Shown here: piece after piece, positions 16,910 through 25,765 of the stretch | Layout: each line of letters opens with the position of its first letter | How positions within the stretch are numbered: position 1 is the stretch's first letter | Assembly: GCF_010728725.1 (NCBI RefSeq) | Contig: NZ_AP022606.1 | Span: 2,976,001 to 3,040,000 of the forward strand | Origin: Mycobacterium branderi | Lineage (GTDB): Bacteria > Actinomycetota > Actinomycetes > Mycobacteriales > Mycobacteriaceae | Direction of reading: 5' to 3' | Length of the DNA: 64,000 nt | Notes under the pieces: generated by a model | What the model saw: the letters and a program-made list of their open reading frames with translations, nothing else | Database searches by the model: none | Told to the model about the DNA's origin: nothing | Position numbers and translations under genes: made by a program

Positions 16910-16915
16910 TACACT
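16910..16915 (+). promoter_or_regulatory. -10 element for the GMC oxidoreductase gene
   Basis: TACACT within CATACACTC, 22 nt before the ATG at 16938. The same CATACACTC word precedes the SbcD-like gene at 13101-13109. A Shine-Dalgarno-like GGGGGTGAG lies just upstream of the ATG. No clear -35. Confidence 0.35.
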
Positions 16916-16937
16916 CACCCGCAATAGGGGGTGAGCG

Positions 16938-18539
16938 ATGGACCTGAACTGCGATTACGTGGTCGTCGGCACGGGGTCGGCGGGGGCGGTGCTCGCCAAT
17001 CGGCTCAGCGCCGACCCGGCGGTTTCGGTGGTGGCGCTGGAGGCGGGGCCGCGCGACGCCAACAAGTTCATCCGCATCCCCGCGGCATTCTCCAAGCTTT
17101 TCCGTACCGAGGTGGACTGGGATTATCTGACGGAGCCGCAGAAGGAGCTGGCCGGCCGCGAGATCTATTGGCCCCGCGGCAAGATGCTCGGCGGATCATC
17201 GTCGATGAACGCGATGATGTGGGTGCGCGGGTTCGGCGCCGACTACGACGAGTGGGCCGCCAAGGCAGGCCCGGAATGGTCCTATGCCGAGGCGCTGAGC
17301 TACTTTCGCCGCATCGAAAATGTCGCCGATGCTTGGCATTTCGTCAGCGGCGACGAGAGCGGAGTGACCGGTCCGCTGATCCTGTCCCGCCAGCGCAGCC
17401 CGCGCAGCTCGACCGCGGTCTGGCTGGCCACCGCGCGAGAATGCGGATTCGGCAGTGCCCACCCGAATTCCGCTGCCCCGGAAGGCTTCTGCGAAACCGT
17501 CGTCACCCAGCGCAAGGGCGCCCGGTGGAGCACCGCCGATGCCTACCTCAAACCAGTGCTGCGCCGCAAGAACCTCGACGTGCTCACCGAAGCGACCGCC
17601 ACGCGGGTACTTTTCGACGGCAACCGCGCCACCGGGGTGGAATTCGACCAGGACGGCGGGCGCCGCGTCGTGAATGCCCGCCGCGAAGTCGTGCTGTGCG
17701 GCGGTGCGATCAACACACCGCAGCTGTTGATGCTCTCCGGGATCGGCGATTCCGACCACCTCGACGAGCACGGCATCGACACCGTGCACCACGCACCCGA
17801 GGTGGGTCAGAACCTGCGTGACCACCTTGTCACCCCGCTGGGCTTCGACGTCGAGCAGGACAGCCTGTTCGTCGCCGAGAAGCCCAAGCAGCTGGTCAAC
17901 TATCTGTTGCGGCGGCGCGGCATGCTGACGTCCAATGTCGGTGAGGCCTACGGGTTTGTCCGCAGCCGACCTGAGCTCGAGCTGCCCGACCTGGAGCTGA
18001 TTTTCGCGCCGGCACCCTACTTCGACGAGGGAATCGGCGAGCCGTACACCGGGCACGCGGTGGTGTTCGGGCCCATCCTGCTCAAGCCGCACAGCCGCGG
18101 GCAGATCCTGCTGCGATCGGCCGACCCGCTCGCCAAGCCGATCATCGACCCGCGCTACCTCTCGGACCCCGACGGCGTCGACCGCGCCACGATGATGGCG
18201 GGCCTGCGGATCTGCGCGCAGCTCGCCGAAACCTCGCCGCTGAAGGGCCTGCTCGGCGCCATCGCCCGGCCGCGGGGTGCCACCGAACTGGATGACGCCA
18301 CCCTCGAGGAGGCGCTCAACACCTGCTCGCACACCCTGTACCACCCGGTGAGCACCTGCCGGATGGGCAACGACGACGCCAGCGTCGTCGACCCGCAACT
18401 ACGGGTCCGCGGTGTGGAGGCGTTGCGGGTGGCCGACGCGTCGGTGATGCCGAGCATCATCCGCGGCCACACCCATGCGCCTACAGTGCTGATCGGCGAG
18501 AAGGCCGCCGACCTGATCTCCTCGAGCGGCCAGTTATGA
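16938..18539 (+). CDS. GMC-family FAD oxidoreductase (choline dehydrogenase-like, Rv1279 type)
   Basis: 533 aa flavoprotein of the glucose-methanol-choline family. The FAD Rossmann motif is VVVGTGSAGAVLANRL at the N-terminus, followed by the family signature WPRGKMLGGSSSMNAMMW and the second GMC signature GAINTPQLLMLSGIG. The active-site histidines fit YHPVSTCRMG and RGHTHAPTVLIGEKAADLI at the C-terminus. It should oxidise an alcohol (choline or another substrate) in the cytosol. Length and place match M. tuberculosis Rv1279. It is convergent with oppA, with no terminator hairpin evident between them. Confidence 0.9.
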   Translation: MDLNCDYVVVGTGSAGAVLANRLSADPAVSVVALEAGPRDANKFIRIPAAFSKLFRTEVDWDYLTEPQKELAGREIYWPRGKMLGGSSSMNAMMWVRGFGADYDEWAAKAGPEWSYAEALSYFRRIENVADAWHFVSGDESGVTGPLILSRQRSPRSSTAVWLATARECGFGSAHPNSAAPEGFCETVVTQRKGARWSTADAYLKPVLRRKNLDVLTEATATRVLFDGNRATGVEFDQDGGRRVVNARREVVLCGGAINTPQLLMLSGIGDSDHLDEHGIDTVHHAPEVGQNLRDHLVTPLGFDVEQDSLFVAEKPKQLVNYLLRRRGMLTSNVGEAYGFVRSRPELELPDLELIFAPAPYFDEGIGEPYTGHAVVFGPILLKPHSRGQILLRSADPLAKPIIDPRYLSDPDGVDRATMMAGLRICAQLAETSPLKGLLGAIARPRGATELDDATLEEALNTCSHTLYHPVSTCRMGNDDASVVDPQLRVRGVEALRVADASVMPSIIRGHTHAPTVLIGEKAADLISSSGQL

Positions 18540-18582
18540 CACGCTTTTTCGTCGGACGCGTGCAATAAGTGGCCACTGGGCA

Positions 18583-20238
18583 CTACCGGGTGAACCCGAT
18601 CGCGGTATAGACCACGTCGGCAAGCCCGTGCGCGCCGAAGTTGGCCAGCGTGCTGCGCACCGCGATGTCGCCGGGTGACTGGAACAGCGGCAGGTTGAAG
18701 CCTTCCTGCCAGATCATCGTGTCGACCTGGTTGGCCAGCGCGCGCGCCTTGTCTGGATCCAGCTCGGAGAGCGTCTGCGCGATCTTGGCGTCGATTTCGC
18801 GATTGCCGATCTTGCCGAAATTGCTGTCCCCGTCGGAGGTGTAGATCTGCGGCAGCGCGGACAGCGGGAAAGCGTTGCCTACCCAGCCGAATTGGGTGAT
18901 GTCGAAGTCGCCGACGGACACGTGCTGGCTGAAGAATCCGGTACCTGGCTTGGGGTCGAGCTGCAACTTGACCCCGATCTGCGCCAGGTTCTGCTGAGCC
19001 ACCAGGGCGATTTGCCGGGCCGATTGCCCGTCGTAGAACACGTCGCGGATCACCAGCGGTTTGCCGTTCTTCTCCCGCACCGCCCCGTTGAGCTTCCAGC
19101 CCAACGCGTCCAAATCCCGGCGGGCCTGCTCGGGGTTGTAATCGGCTGGCGCGCTGTTGTTTTGGTAGCCCACCTGGCCGGCGACGTAGACGTGATTGTT
19201 CAGCGGCGCCGGATGGGCCGTCAGACCATGCTGCACGACGTCGACGATCGCCTGGCGGTCGATGCCTCGGCAAATCGCCAGCCGCAACTTCTCGTCGGCC
19301 ACAATCGATCCGGGTGCGCCGTTGAATGTGAAGTGGTACCAGGTGGGGGCCGGAGCGCTACGGATCACGATTCCCGGCGTGCGCTGCGCGGTGACCATGT
19401 CATCGAGGGTGCTCACTCCGGCCGCATCGATCGCGTTGTTCTGCAGCGCGGGAATGACGGCCGCGGCGTCGAGCACCAGGAACGTGATGGAGTCCAGCCG
19501 CGGTTTGGCGCCCCACCAACGCGGATTGCGGGTCAGCACAATGCGCTGCGCGGTCCGGTCGATGGTGGTCACGATGAACGGTCCGGCCGACGGACCGGGC
19601 GCGTTGAGTTGGCCCTTGTTGAAGACGTCCGGGTTCGCGGTCATGCTGCGTGGCTGCATCCCGCCGGCGAACATCCCTCGCCACTCCGCGTACGGTTCGG
19701 CGAAAGTCACGATCGCCTGGCGATCGTCCACGCCTCGGGTCACCGACTTCACCCGCTCGAATCCTGCTCTGCTGGCGATCAGGTAGCGCTTGTCGCGGCC
19801 GCTGCACGCGTCGACCTCGGATTTGAGGTCTTCCCAGGTGATCGGGGTGCCGTCGCTCCACACTGCCTTCGGATTGATGGTGTAGGTGACGACCTGAGGT
19901 GTGGTGCTGGTCAATTCGACGTTGGTGAAGTAGTCGGTGTTGAGCTTCAGCGAGCCGTCGGGCTGGGTGATGAACGCGCCCGGCAGCGTCGGCGCGACAA
20001 TGGAGCCGACGTCGGCGGTGTTGCCGTCGATGCTGAGCTCGTTGAAGTTTTCCGGGAACGATGTCAGCGCAAGCCGCAGGTTCCCGCCGTCGCGCAGCGT
20101 CGCCGGATCTCTCGGGTTGATGTCGCTGGTGCTGCCGACCCGCGCGGCGTGGGTCTGTCGAAGGTCGCGGTACCCGCTCGAGCAGCCGGTGACGACCAAC
20201 AGCACCACCGCCGCCAGCACCGCGAGCCGGCTAGGCAT
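18583..20238 (-). CDS. oppA: Peptide ABC importer substrate-binding lipoprotein OppA
   Basis: 551 aa periplasmic-type binding lipoprotein, solute-binding family 5. The signal peptide ends in lipobox VVTGC with the lipidated Cys at residue 19. Typical SBP5 blocks follow: [36 protein letters not shown], and [15 protein letters not shown] in the second lobe. It delivers oligopeptides (or glutathione, as shown for the M. tuberculosis homologue) to OppBCD. It is last in the operon oppB-oppC-oppD-oppA, and its start overlaps oppD by 8 bp. Confidence 0.92.
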   Translation of the reverse strand: MPSRLAVLAAVVLLVVTGCSSGYRDLRQTHAARVGSTSDINPRDPATLRDGGNLRLALTSFPENFNELSIDGNTADVGSIVAPTLPGAFITQPDGSLKLNTDYFTNVELTSTTPQVVTYTINPKAVWSDGTPITWEDLKSEVDACSGRDKRYLIASRAGFERVKSVTRGVDDRQAIVTFAEPYAEWRGMFAGGMQPRSMTANPDVFNKGQLNAPGPSAGPFIVTTIDRTAQRIVLTRNPRWWGAKPRLDSITFLVLDAAAVIPALQNNAIDAAGVSTLDDMVTAQRTPGIVIRSAPAPTWYHFTFNGAPGSIVADEKLRLAICRGIDRQAIVDVVQHGLTAHPAPLNNHVYVAGQVGYQNNSAPADYNPEQARRDLDALGWKLNGAVREKNGKPLVIRDVFYDGQSARQIALVAQQNLAQIGVKLQLDPKPGTGFFSQHVSVGDFDITQFGWVGNAFPLSALPQIYTSDGDSNFGKIGNREIDAKIAQTLSELDPDKARALANQVDTMIWQEGFNLPLFQSPGDIAVRSTLANFGAHGLADVVYTAIGFTR

Positions 20239-22072
20239 CGGCGTGGGCCCGCGGGACCGCGGCCAGTAGTCGTCGGGTGTACTCGTGCTGCGGATCGGTG
20301 AAGACCTGCTCGCCGTCGCCCTGTTCGACGATCGTTCCCTTGTACATCACCGCGACCCGGTGAGCCAGGTGCTTGACCACCGAAAGGTCATGCGACACAA
20401 ACAGATACGACAACCCGAACTGCTCCTGCAGGTCCAACAACAGGTTGATGATCCCTGCCTGTATCGACACGTCGAGCGCCGACACCGGCTCGTCGAGCGC
20501 AAGAATCTTCGGCTGCAGAGCCAACGCCCGCGCAATGCCGATTCGCTGCTTTTGCCCGCCGGAGAACTCGGCGGGATAGCGGCTGGCATCGGCGTGGTCC
20601 AGCCCGACGATGTCCAGCAACTCGGCGACCCTTTCCTCGCAGCGGCGCCTGTCGAACCCATTGGCTACTAACGGCTCGGCGATGACGTCGAAGACCGGCA
20701 GCCGGGGGTCCAGGGAGGCGACCGGGTCCTGGAACACCACCTGCAGCTCCGTGCGGAGCCTGCGGCGGGCACTTGAGTCCAAGGCCGCGACGTCGGCGCC
20801 GAGTATCTCGATGGACCCCGCCTGCGGCCGGGCGAGGTCGAGAATTTGGGACAGCGTGGTCGATTTGCCCGAACCTGATTCGCCGACAATGCCCAGCGTG
20901 CGGCCCTGCTCCAGGGTGAAGCTGACGCCGTCGACCGCGCGCACCTCGCCGACCCGCCTGCGGAACACCACACCCTTGGTCAGCGGGTAGGTCTTGACCA
21001 GATCCGCCACTTGCAGCACGACCGGCGGTTCGCCGGCCGCGGTATCGGTGTACGACGGTCCGGTTGACACACCGAAGATTTCGGCCGCACTGCGGCCGGC
21101 GACATGGTCGGTGCGAATGCACGCCGCCCGGTGGCCGTCGGCAATAGTGACCAGATCCGGTTCCGCTGACCGGCATTCGTCGATGGCCAGCGGACAGCGC
21201 GGGGCGAAGGTACAGGCGCCGGGGGACAAAGACGTCATCGTCGGCGGCGCGCCGGGAATCGGGATCAGCCGGGTGCCCTGCGGGGCGTCGAGGCGCGGCA
21301 CCGAACCCAGCAGCCCGACGGTGTAGGGCATCCGGCGGTCGCGGTAAATCTCGTCGACAGTAGCGATCTCGACAGGCCGCCCGGCGTACATGACCAGCGC
21401 CCGATCCGCGAACTCCGACACCACACCCAAGTCGTGGGTGATGATCAGCACGCCGGCGCCGGTGACGTCGCGCGCGGTTCGCAGCACGTCGAGGATCTGC
21501 GCCTGCACGGTGACATCCAGCGCGGTGGTCGGCTCGTCGCAGATCAGCAGGTCCGGATCGTTGGCGATCGCGATCGCGATCACCACCCGCTGGCGCTCAC
21601 CGCCGGACAGCTCGTGTGGGAAGGCCTTGGCGCGGTGCTGTGGCTGCGCGATACCGACCAACTCGAGCAGTTCGACGGCGCGCTTGCGGGCATCGGCTCG
21701 GCCGATCCCGCGGTGGTGGACCTCGACGGCCTCGGCGATCTGGTCACCGACGGTGTAGACGGGCGTCAGCGCCGACATCGGGTCTTGGAACACGGTGCCG
21801 ATGGTCTTGCCGCGGATCCGCGACATCGCCTGGTCGGACCGCCCGACCAACTCCTCGCCGTGCAACCGCACCGATCCTGACACCCGGGCGTATTCCGGGA
21901 GCAATCCGACGACGGCCATCGCGGCCGTGGTTTTGCCGCAACCGGACTCCCCGACGATGGCGACCACTTCGCCGGGGTCGATGTGGTAGCTGGTGCCGCG
22001 CACGGCGGGTACGACCACGTCCTCGGTTTCGAAGGTCACGGTCAAATCCGTTACGTCGAGCAGCGCGGTCAT
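20231..22072 (-). CDS. oppD: Peptide ABC importer ATPase, two ATPase domains fused (OppD)
   Basis: 613 aa with two complete ABC domains in one chain, doing the work of separate OppD and OppF. Domain 1 (about 1-330) has Walker [10 protein letters not shown], signature LSGGERQR and Walker [13 protein letters not shown]. It ends in an oligopeptide-transporter C-terminal region with cysteines ([14 protein letters not shown]) typical of an Fe-S-type motif. Domain 2 (about 350-613) has [17 protein letters not shown] and [12 protein letters not shown]. The start overlaps the oppC stop by 4 bp. It energises peptide uptake through OppBC. Confidence 0.93.
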   Translation of the reverse strand: MTALLDVTDLTVTFETEDVVVPAVRGTSYHIDPGEVVAIVGESGCGKTTAAMAVVGLLPEYARVSGSVRLHGEELVGRSDQAMSRIRGKTIGTVFQDPMSALTPVYTVGDQIAEAVEVHHRGIGRADARKRAVELLELVGIAQPQHRAKAFPHELSGGERQRVVIAIAIANDPDLLICDEPTTALDVTVQAQILDVLRTARDVTGAGVLIITHDLGVVSEFADRALVMYAGRPVEIATVDEIYRDRRMPYTVGLLGSVPRLDAPQGTRLIPIPGAPPTMTSLSPGACTFAPRCPLAIDECRSAEPDLVTIADGHRAACIRTDHVAGRSAAEIFGVSTGPSYTDTAAGEPPVVLQVADLVKTYPLTKGVVFRRRVGEVRAVDGVSFTLEQGRTLGIVGESGSGKSTTLSQILDLARPQAGSIEILGADVAALDSSARRRLRTELQVVFQDPVASLDPRLPVFDVIAEPLVANGFDRRRCEERVAELLDIVGLDHADASRYPAEFSGGQKQRIGIARALALQPKILALDEPVSALDVSIQAGIINLLLDLQEQFGLSYLFVSHDLSVVKHLAHRVAVMYKGTIVEQGDGEQVFTDPQHEYTRRLLAAVPRAHADA

Positions 22073-22998
22073 TTCGCACGCCGCTTTCTGCGGCGCGCTG
22101 CTCCGCTGCTGGGATCAACCGCGTCGCGCAGCCCGTCGCCGGCGAGGTTGGCGCACAACACGATCAGCACCAGCGCCCCGGCCGGGAACAGGAAAACCCA
22201 TGGGAATGTGGCGGTCGACGGTGTGCCGTCGGCGATCAATGTGCCCAGCGACACGTCGGGAGGCTGGACGCCGAATCCCAGGAAACTCAAGCCGGTTTCG
22301 GCGAGGATCGCGGAGCCCACGTTGAGCGTGCCGTCGATGATGAGGATCGAGGCGACGTTCGGCACGATGTGCCCGATGATGATGCGGCGGCTCGACACGC
22401 CCATATACCCTGCCGCACGGACGAATTCGCGTTCTCGCAGGCTCATCGTCAGGCCGCGCACCATCCGCGAGCTGACCATCCAGCCGAACGCTGCCAGCAG
22501 CACGATGAGCCACAGAATGTGACCGGACTGCTTGGTGCGCGGCGTGACAATGGCGATCAGGAGAAAGCTCGGAACCACCAGCAGCAGGTCCACCAGCCAC
22601 ATCAACGCCCGGTCGCGCCAGCCGCCGAAATAGCCCGCCACCGACCCGACCGTGGCGGCGATGCTGGTGGAGATCACGGCGACACAGAAACCGATCAGCA
22701 TCGACTTCTGCATGCCCCGCAGCGTGCGTGCCAACAAATCCTGGCCGAGCGCGTTGGTGCCGAACCAGTGCTGCAGCGACGGTGGCTGCAGCAGCGCGTC
22801 ATAGTCCAGCGCGGTGTAGCTGTAGGGGAGTAGCGGCGGCAGCGCGTAGCAGCCGATGAACAGCAGAATCAACAGAACCAGCGCAACCACGGCAGGCTTG
22901 TTACGGATGAACCGGCGCACCAACAGGTTTCGCCGCGAGGCGAACGCCGCCGGGTGAACACCGGACCGGACTGCCGTCGTCTCTGCCGGCGCGGTCAT
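22069..22998 (-). CDS. oppC: Peptide ABC importer permease OppC
   Basis: 309 aa inner-membrane permease with about six helices. It has the OppC-type N-terminal region ([16 protein letters not shown]) and the EAA loop that contacts the ATPase ([20 protein letters not shown]). The ATG at 22998 overlaps the oppB stop by 4 bp. A longer reading of the frame runs into oppB and was not used. It pairs with OppB to form the translocation channel. Confidence 0.92.
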   Translation of the reverse strand: MTAPAETTAVRSGVHPAAFASRRNLLVRRFIRNKPAVVALVLLILLFIGCYALPPLLPYSYTALDYDALLQPPSLQHWFGTNALGQDLLARTLRGMQKSMLIGFCVAVISTSIAATVGSVAGYFGGWRDRALMWLVDLLLVVPSFLLIAIVTPRTKQSGHILWLIVLLAAFGWMVSSRMVRGLTMSLREREFVRAAGYMGVSSRRIIIGHIVPNVASILIIDGTLNVGSAILAETGLSFLGFGVQPPDVSLGTLIADGTPSTATFPWVFLFPAGALVLIVLCANLAGDGLRDAVDPSSGAARRRKRRAK

Positions 22999-23972
22999 GA
23001 CACCCGAATCCTGGGATCCAGCATCGCGTAGATGACGTCGGACAGCAGCCCGGCGATTAGAATCGCCGCCCCGGTGAACACCGTGATCGCGACGACGACG
23101 TTGGTGTCCTGAGTCGAGATGCCTTGCACCACCCAGTCGCCCATGCCGTGCCAGCCGAAGATCTTCTCGACGAACACCGCGCCGACGACCAGGCCGCTGA
23201 CGCCGTACGCGAACAAGGTGGCCATCGGGATCAGCGCGGTGCGCAGGCCGTGTTTGAATAGCGCGCGTCGGCGGGTCAGGCCTTTGGCGCGGGCGGTCCG
23301 GATGAAATCCTCGCCCAGCACGTCGAGCATCGCGTTGCGCTGGTAGCGACTGAAACCCGCGATCGCGCCGAGCGCGAGCGTCAGAGTCGGCAACACGATG
23401 TGCTGGATGCGGTCGACGATCCGGTCCCATGCGCTGCCGAACGGAATGGGCGAGGTCTCGCCGGTATAGAGGAAGATCCGCACGCCGGTGAGCATGTTGA
23501 CTCGGAGCCCGGCCAAGATGAGCAGGCCCGCCAGCACGAACGACGGGATGCTCAGGATGAGCAACGACAGCACCGTGACCACCCGGTCGCTCAGCTGATA
23601 CTGCCGGATCGCGCCCCAGGCGCCCACCACGACGCCGATCACGGTGCCCAGCACGGAGCCGATCACCACCAGGCGCAGACTGACGCCGATCCGCCGCCAC
23701 AGCTCCTCGGAGACGGGATGGCCGGTCACCGTGGCGCCGAAGTCACCGCGAACCGCGCCGGAAACCCAGTTGGCGTACCGGACGGGTACCGGTTTATCCA
23801 GGCCAAGCTCAACGACTTTGGCGTGAATGGCCTCCGGCGGCGGCTGTGGGTGCCGCTGGACGAAACTGTCCAAGGGATGAAACGTCACCGACGCCAGGCA
23901 GAACGCCAAGAACGACGCCAGCGTCAGCAGCACGAGATAGTTCAGCAAGCGACGCGCCAAGAAGCGGATCAT
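22995..23972 (-). CDS. oppB: Peptide ABC importer permease OppB
   Basis: 325 aa permease with a first helix right at the N-terminus (MIRFLARRLLNYLVLLTLAS), a periplasmic loop, and five further helices. The EAA motif is GEDFIRTARAKGLTRRRALF. It is first of oppBCDA, all four genes overlapping their neighbours. It is divergent from canA, with 168 bp between the two start codons. Confidence 0.92.
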   Translation of the reverse strand: MIRFLARRLLNYLVLLTLASFLAFCLASVTFHPLDSFVQRHPQPPPEAIHAKVVELGLDKPVPVRYANWVSGAVRGDFGATVTGHPVSEELWRRIGVSLRLVVIGSVLGTVIGVVVGAWGAIRQYQLSDRVVTVLSLLILSIPSFVLAGLLILAGLRVNMLTGVRIFLYTGETSPIPFGSAWDRIVDRIQHIVLPTLTLALGAIAGFSRYQRNAMLDVLGEDFIRTARAKGLTRRRALFKHGLRTALIPMATLFAYGVSGLVVGAVFVEKIFGWHGMGDWVVQGISTQDTNVVVAITVFTGAAILIAGLLSDVIYAMLDPRIRVS

Positions 23973-24064
23973 GCCTGCCGGCCTCGCCCGTGTCGCATGG
24001 GCACAGGGTAAGAGATGTGCTCGCCGGCTGCCGCGAACAGATGCGATCCCGCTGATTCGTACCG

Positions 24065-24093
24065 GTGAACGCCAACGGCTGAATTGTTAGAAT
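24065..24093 (+). promoter_or_regulatory. Promoter for canA
   Basis: A good -10 TAGAAT at 24088-24093. The hexamer GTGAAC at 24065-24070 sits 17 bp upstream and is a weak -35. It predicts a leader of about 40 nt carrying the AAGGAGA Shine-Dalgarno. Confidence 0.5.
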
Positions 24094-24140
24094 CAGCCAC
24101 CCGAAATGCTCGATCCAGCAAACAACGCAAGGAGATTGGC

Positions 24141-24632
24141 GTGACGGTTACCGACGACTATCTGGCCAACAACGCCCAATACGCGAGCTCCTTCAGCGGT
24201 CCGTTGCCGATGCCGCCGAGCAAACACGTGGCGATCGTCGCATGCATGGATGCCCGGCTCGATGTGTACCGCGCGCTGGGAATCAAAGAGGGCGAGGCGC
24301 ACGTCATCCGCAACGCCGGCGGCGTCGTCACCGACGACGCGATCCGTTCACTGGCGATCAGCCAGCGATTGCTGGGCACTCGCGAGATCATCCTCATCCA
24401 CCACACCGACTGCGGGATGCTCACCTTCACCGACGACGACTTCAAGCGCGCCATCCAGGACGAGGTCGGCATCAAACCTGCCTGGGCCGCCGAGGCCTTC
24501 CCGGAGCCGGCCGAGGATGTGCGCCAGTCGCTGCGCCGCATCGAAGCCAACCCGTTCGTCACCAAGCACGAGTCATTGCGTGGCTTCGTGTTCGACGTCG
24601 CCACCGGCAAGCTCAACGAGGTCACGCTCTAG
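24141..24632 (+). CDS. canA: Beta-carbonic anhydrase CanA (Rv1284 type)
   Basis: 163 aa beta-class carbonic anhydrase, interconverting CO2 and bicarbonate in the cytosol. The zinc ligands are visible: Cys35 in VACMDARLD (with the catalytic Asp37-Arg39 dyad), then His and Cys in HHTDCGM. The start is GTG 24141 (VTVTDDYLANN), with AAGGAGA 8 nt upstream, and the length equals the M. tuberculosis protein exactly. It lies between the divergent opp operon and the cys operon, as in M. tuberculosis. Confidence 0.95.
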   Translation: MTVTDDYLANNAQYASSFSGPLPMPPSKHVAIVACMDARLDVYRALGIKEGEAHVIRNAGGVVTDDAIRSLAISQRLLGTREIILIHHTDCGMLTFTDDDFKRAIQDEVGIKPAWAAEAFPEPAEDVRQSLRRIEANPFVTKHESLRGFVFDVATGKLNEVTL

Positions 24633-24735
24633 CGCGTCGAGTGTGAACCCTGGGCGCCGACTGTGAATCGTCGGCGGCCCCGGTCGCACAATTCCCGCCC
24701 TCACCGCACACTCGAATCCCTCAATTCACACTCGA
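24633..24735. repeat. Cluster of GTGTGAA / TTCACAC repeats
   Basis: The gap after canA contains several short related words. CGAGTGTGAA lies at 24638-24647, ACTGTGAATC at 24660-24669, CCGCACACTCGAA further on, and TTCACACTCGA near 24724-24734. The first and last are inverted copies (CGAGTGTGAA against TTCACACTCG), so the RNA could form a long stem with internal loops. Such GTGTGAA-rich intergenic repeats recur in mycobacterial genomes. It may act as a terminator or processing element between canA and cysD. Confidence 0.4.
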
Positions 24736-24744
24736 TCGGGGTTG

Positions 24745-24773
24745 TTGACACCGGCCGCCCGTCTCGGTAAATT
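24745..24773 (+). promoter_or_regulatory. Promoter of the cysD-cysNC-cysQ operon
   Basis: TTGACA at 24745-24750, a 17-bp spacer, and TAAATT at 24768-24773: a near-consensus SigA promoter. The -10 overlaps the first of two CGGTAA words (24766-24771 and 24776-24781), and an inverted TTTACC follows at about 24813. These are a possible operator for the Rrf2-type regulator encoded in the same operon. The predicted leader is about 55 nt. Confidence 0.65.
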
Positions 24774-24835
24774 CCCGGTAAGGCTCATAAATCAGGCCAA
24801 TCTACCCAACTTTACCAGGAATAGGCGAAGGCTCT

Positions 24836-25765
24836 ATGACCAGCCAAGCAACAGCCAGCCCGACAGCCGGGCAGTACGAGTTGAGCCATCTGCGCTCGCT
24901 GGAGGCCGAGGCCATCCACATCATTCGCGAGGTGGCGGCCGAATTCGAGCGCCCGGTGCTGCTGTTCTCCGGCGGCAAGGACTCGATCGTGATGCTGCAC
25001 CTGGCGCTCAAGGCGTTCCGGCCGGGCCGGCTGCCGTTCCCGGTGATGCACGTCGACACCGGCCACAACTTCGACGAGGTCATCGCCACCCGCGACGAGT
25101 TGGTCGAGCAAACCGGGGTGCGGTTGATCGTGGCGAAGGTGCAAGACGATATCGACGCCGGCCGCGTCGTCGAGACCATCCCGTCACGCAACCCGATCCA
25201 GACGGTGACTCTCCTTAGAGCCATTCGCGAGAAAAAGTTCGACGCGGCATTCGGCGGCGCCCGCCGTGACGAGGAGAAGGCGCGGGCCAAGGAGCGGGTG
25301 TTCAGCTTCCGCGACGAGTTCGGCCAGTGGGACCCCAAAGCCCAGCGACCCGAGCTGTGGAACCTCTACAACGGCCGCCACCACAAGGGCGAGCACATCC
25401 GCGTCTTCCCGCTGTCGAACTGGACCGAGTTCGACGTGTGGTCCTACATCGGCGCCGAGAAGGTCATGCTGCCGTCGATCTACTTCGCCCACCGGCGCAA
25501 GGTGTTCGAGCGCGACGGGATGCTGCTGGCCGTGCACCGGCACATGCAGCCCCGTCCCGACGAGGAGGTGTTCGAGGCGACGGTGCGCTTCCGCACCGTC
25601 GGTGACGTCACCTGTACGGGATGTGTGGAGTCGACGGCGGCCACGGTCTCGGAGGTGATCGCCGAGACGGCGGTGTCGCGGCTGACCGAACGTGGGGCGA
25701 CCCGCGCCGACGACCGGATCTCCGAGGCAGGCATGGAAGACCGCAAGCGGCAGGGGTACTTCTGA
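24836..25765 (+). CDS. cysD: Sulfate adenylyltransferase subunit 2, CysD
   Basis: 309 aa small subunit of ATP sulfurylase, forming adenosine 5'-phosphosulfate (APS) from ATP and sulfate together with CysN. The PP-loop is LFSGGKDSIVMLHL, and the family blocks HVDTGHNFDEVI, GGARRDEEKARAKER and FPLSNWTEFDVWSYI are all present. The downstream cysNC gene starts within its stop codon (TGATG). It is first of the sulfur-assimilation operon and has a strong promoter. Confidence 0.96.
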   Translation: MTSQATASPTAGQYELSHLRSLEAEAIHIIREVAAEFERPVLLFSGGKDSIVMLHLALKAFRPGRLPFPVMHVDTGHNFDEVIATRDELVEQTGVRLIVAKVQDDIDAGRVVETIPSRNPIQTVTLLRAIREKKFDAAFGGARRDEEKARAKERVFSFRDEFGQWDPKAQRPELWNLYNGRHHKGEHIRVFPLSNWTEFDVWSYIGAEKVMLPSIYFAHRRKVFERDGMLLAVHRHMQPRPDEEVFEATVRFRTVGDVTCTGCVESTAATVSEVIAETAVSRLTERGATRADDRISEAGMEDRKRQGYF

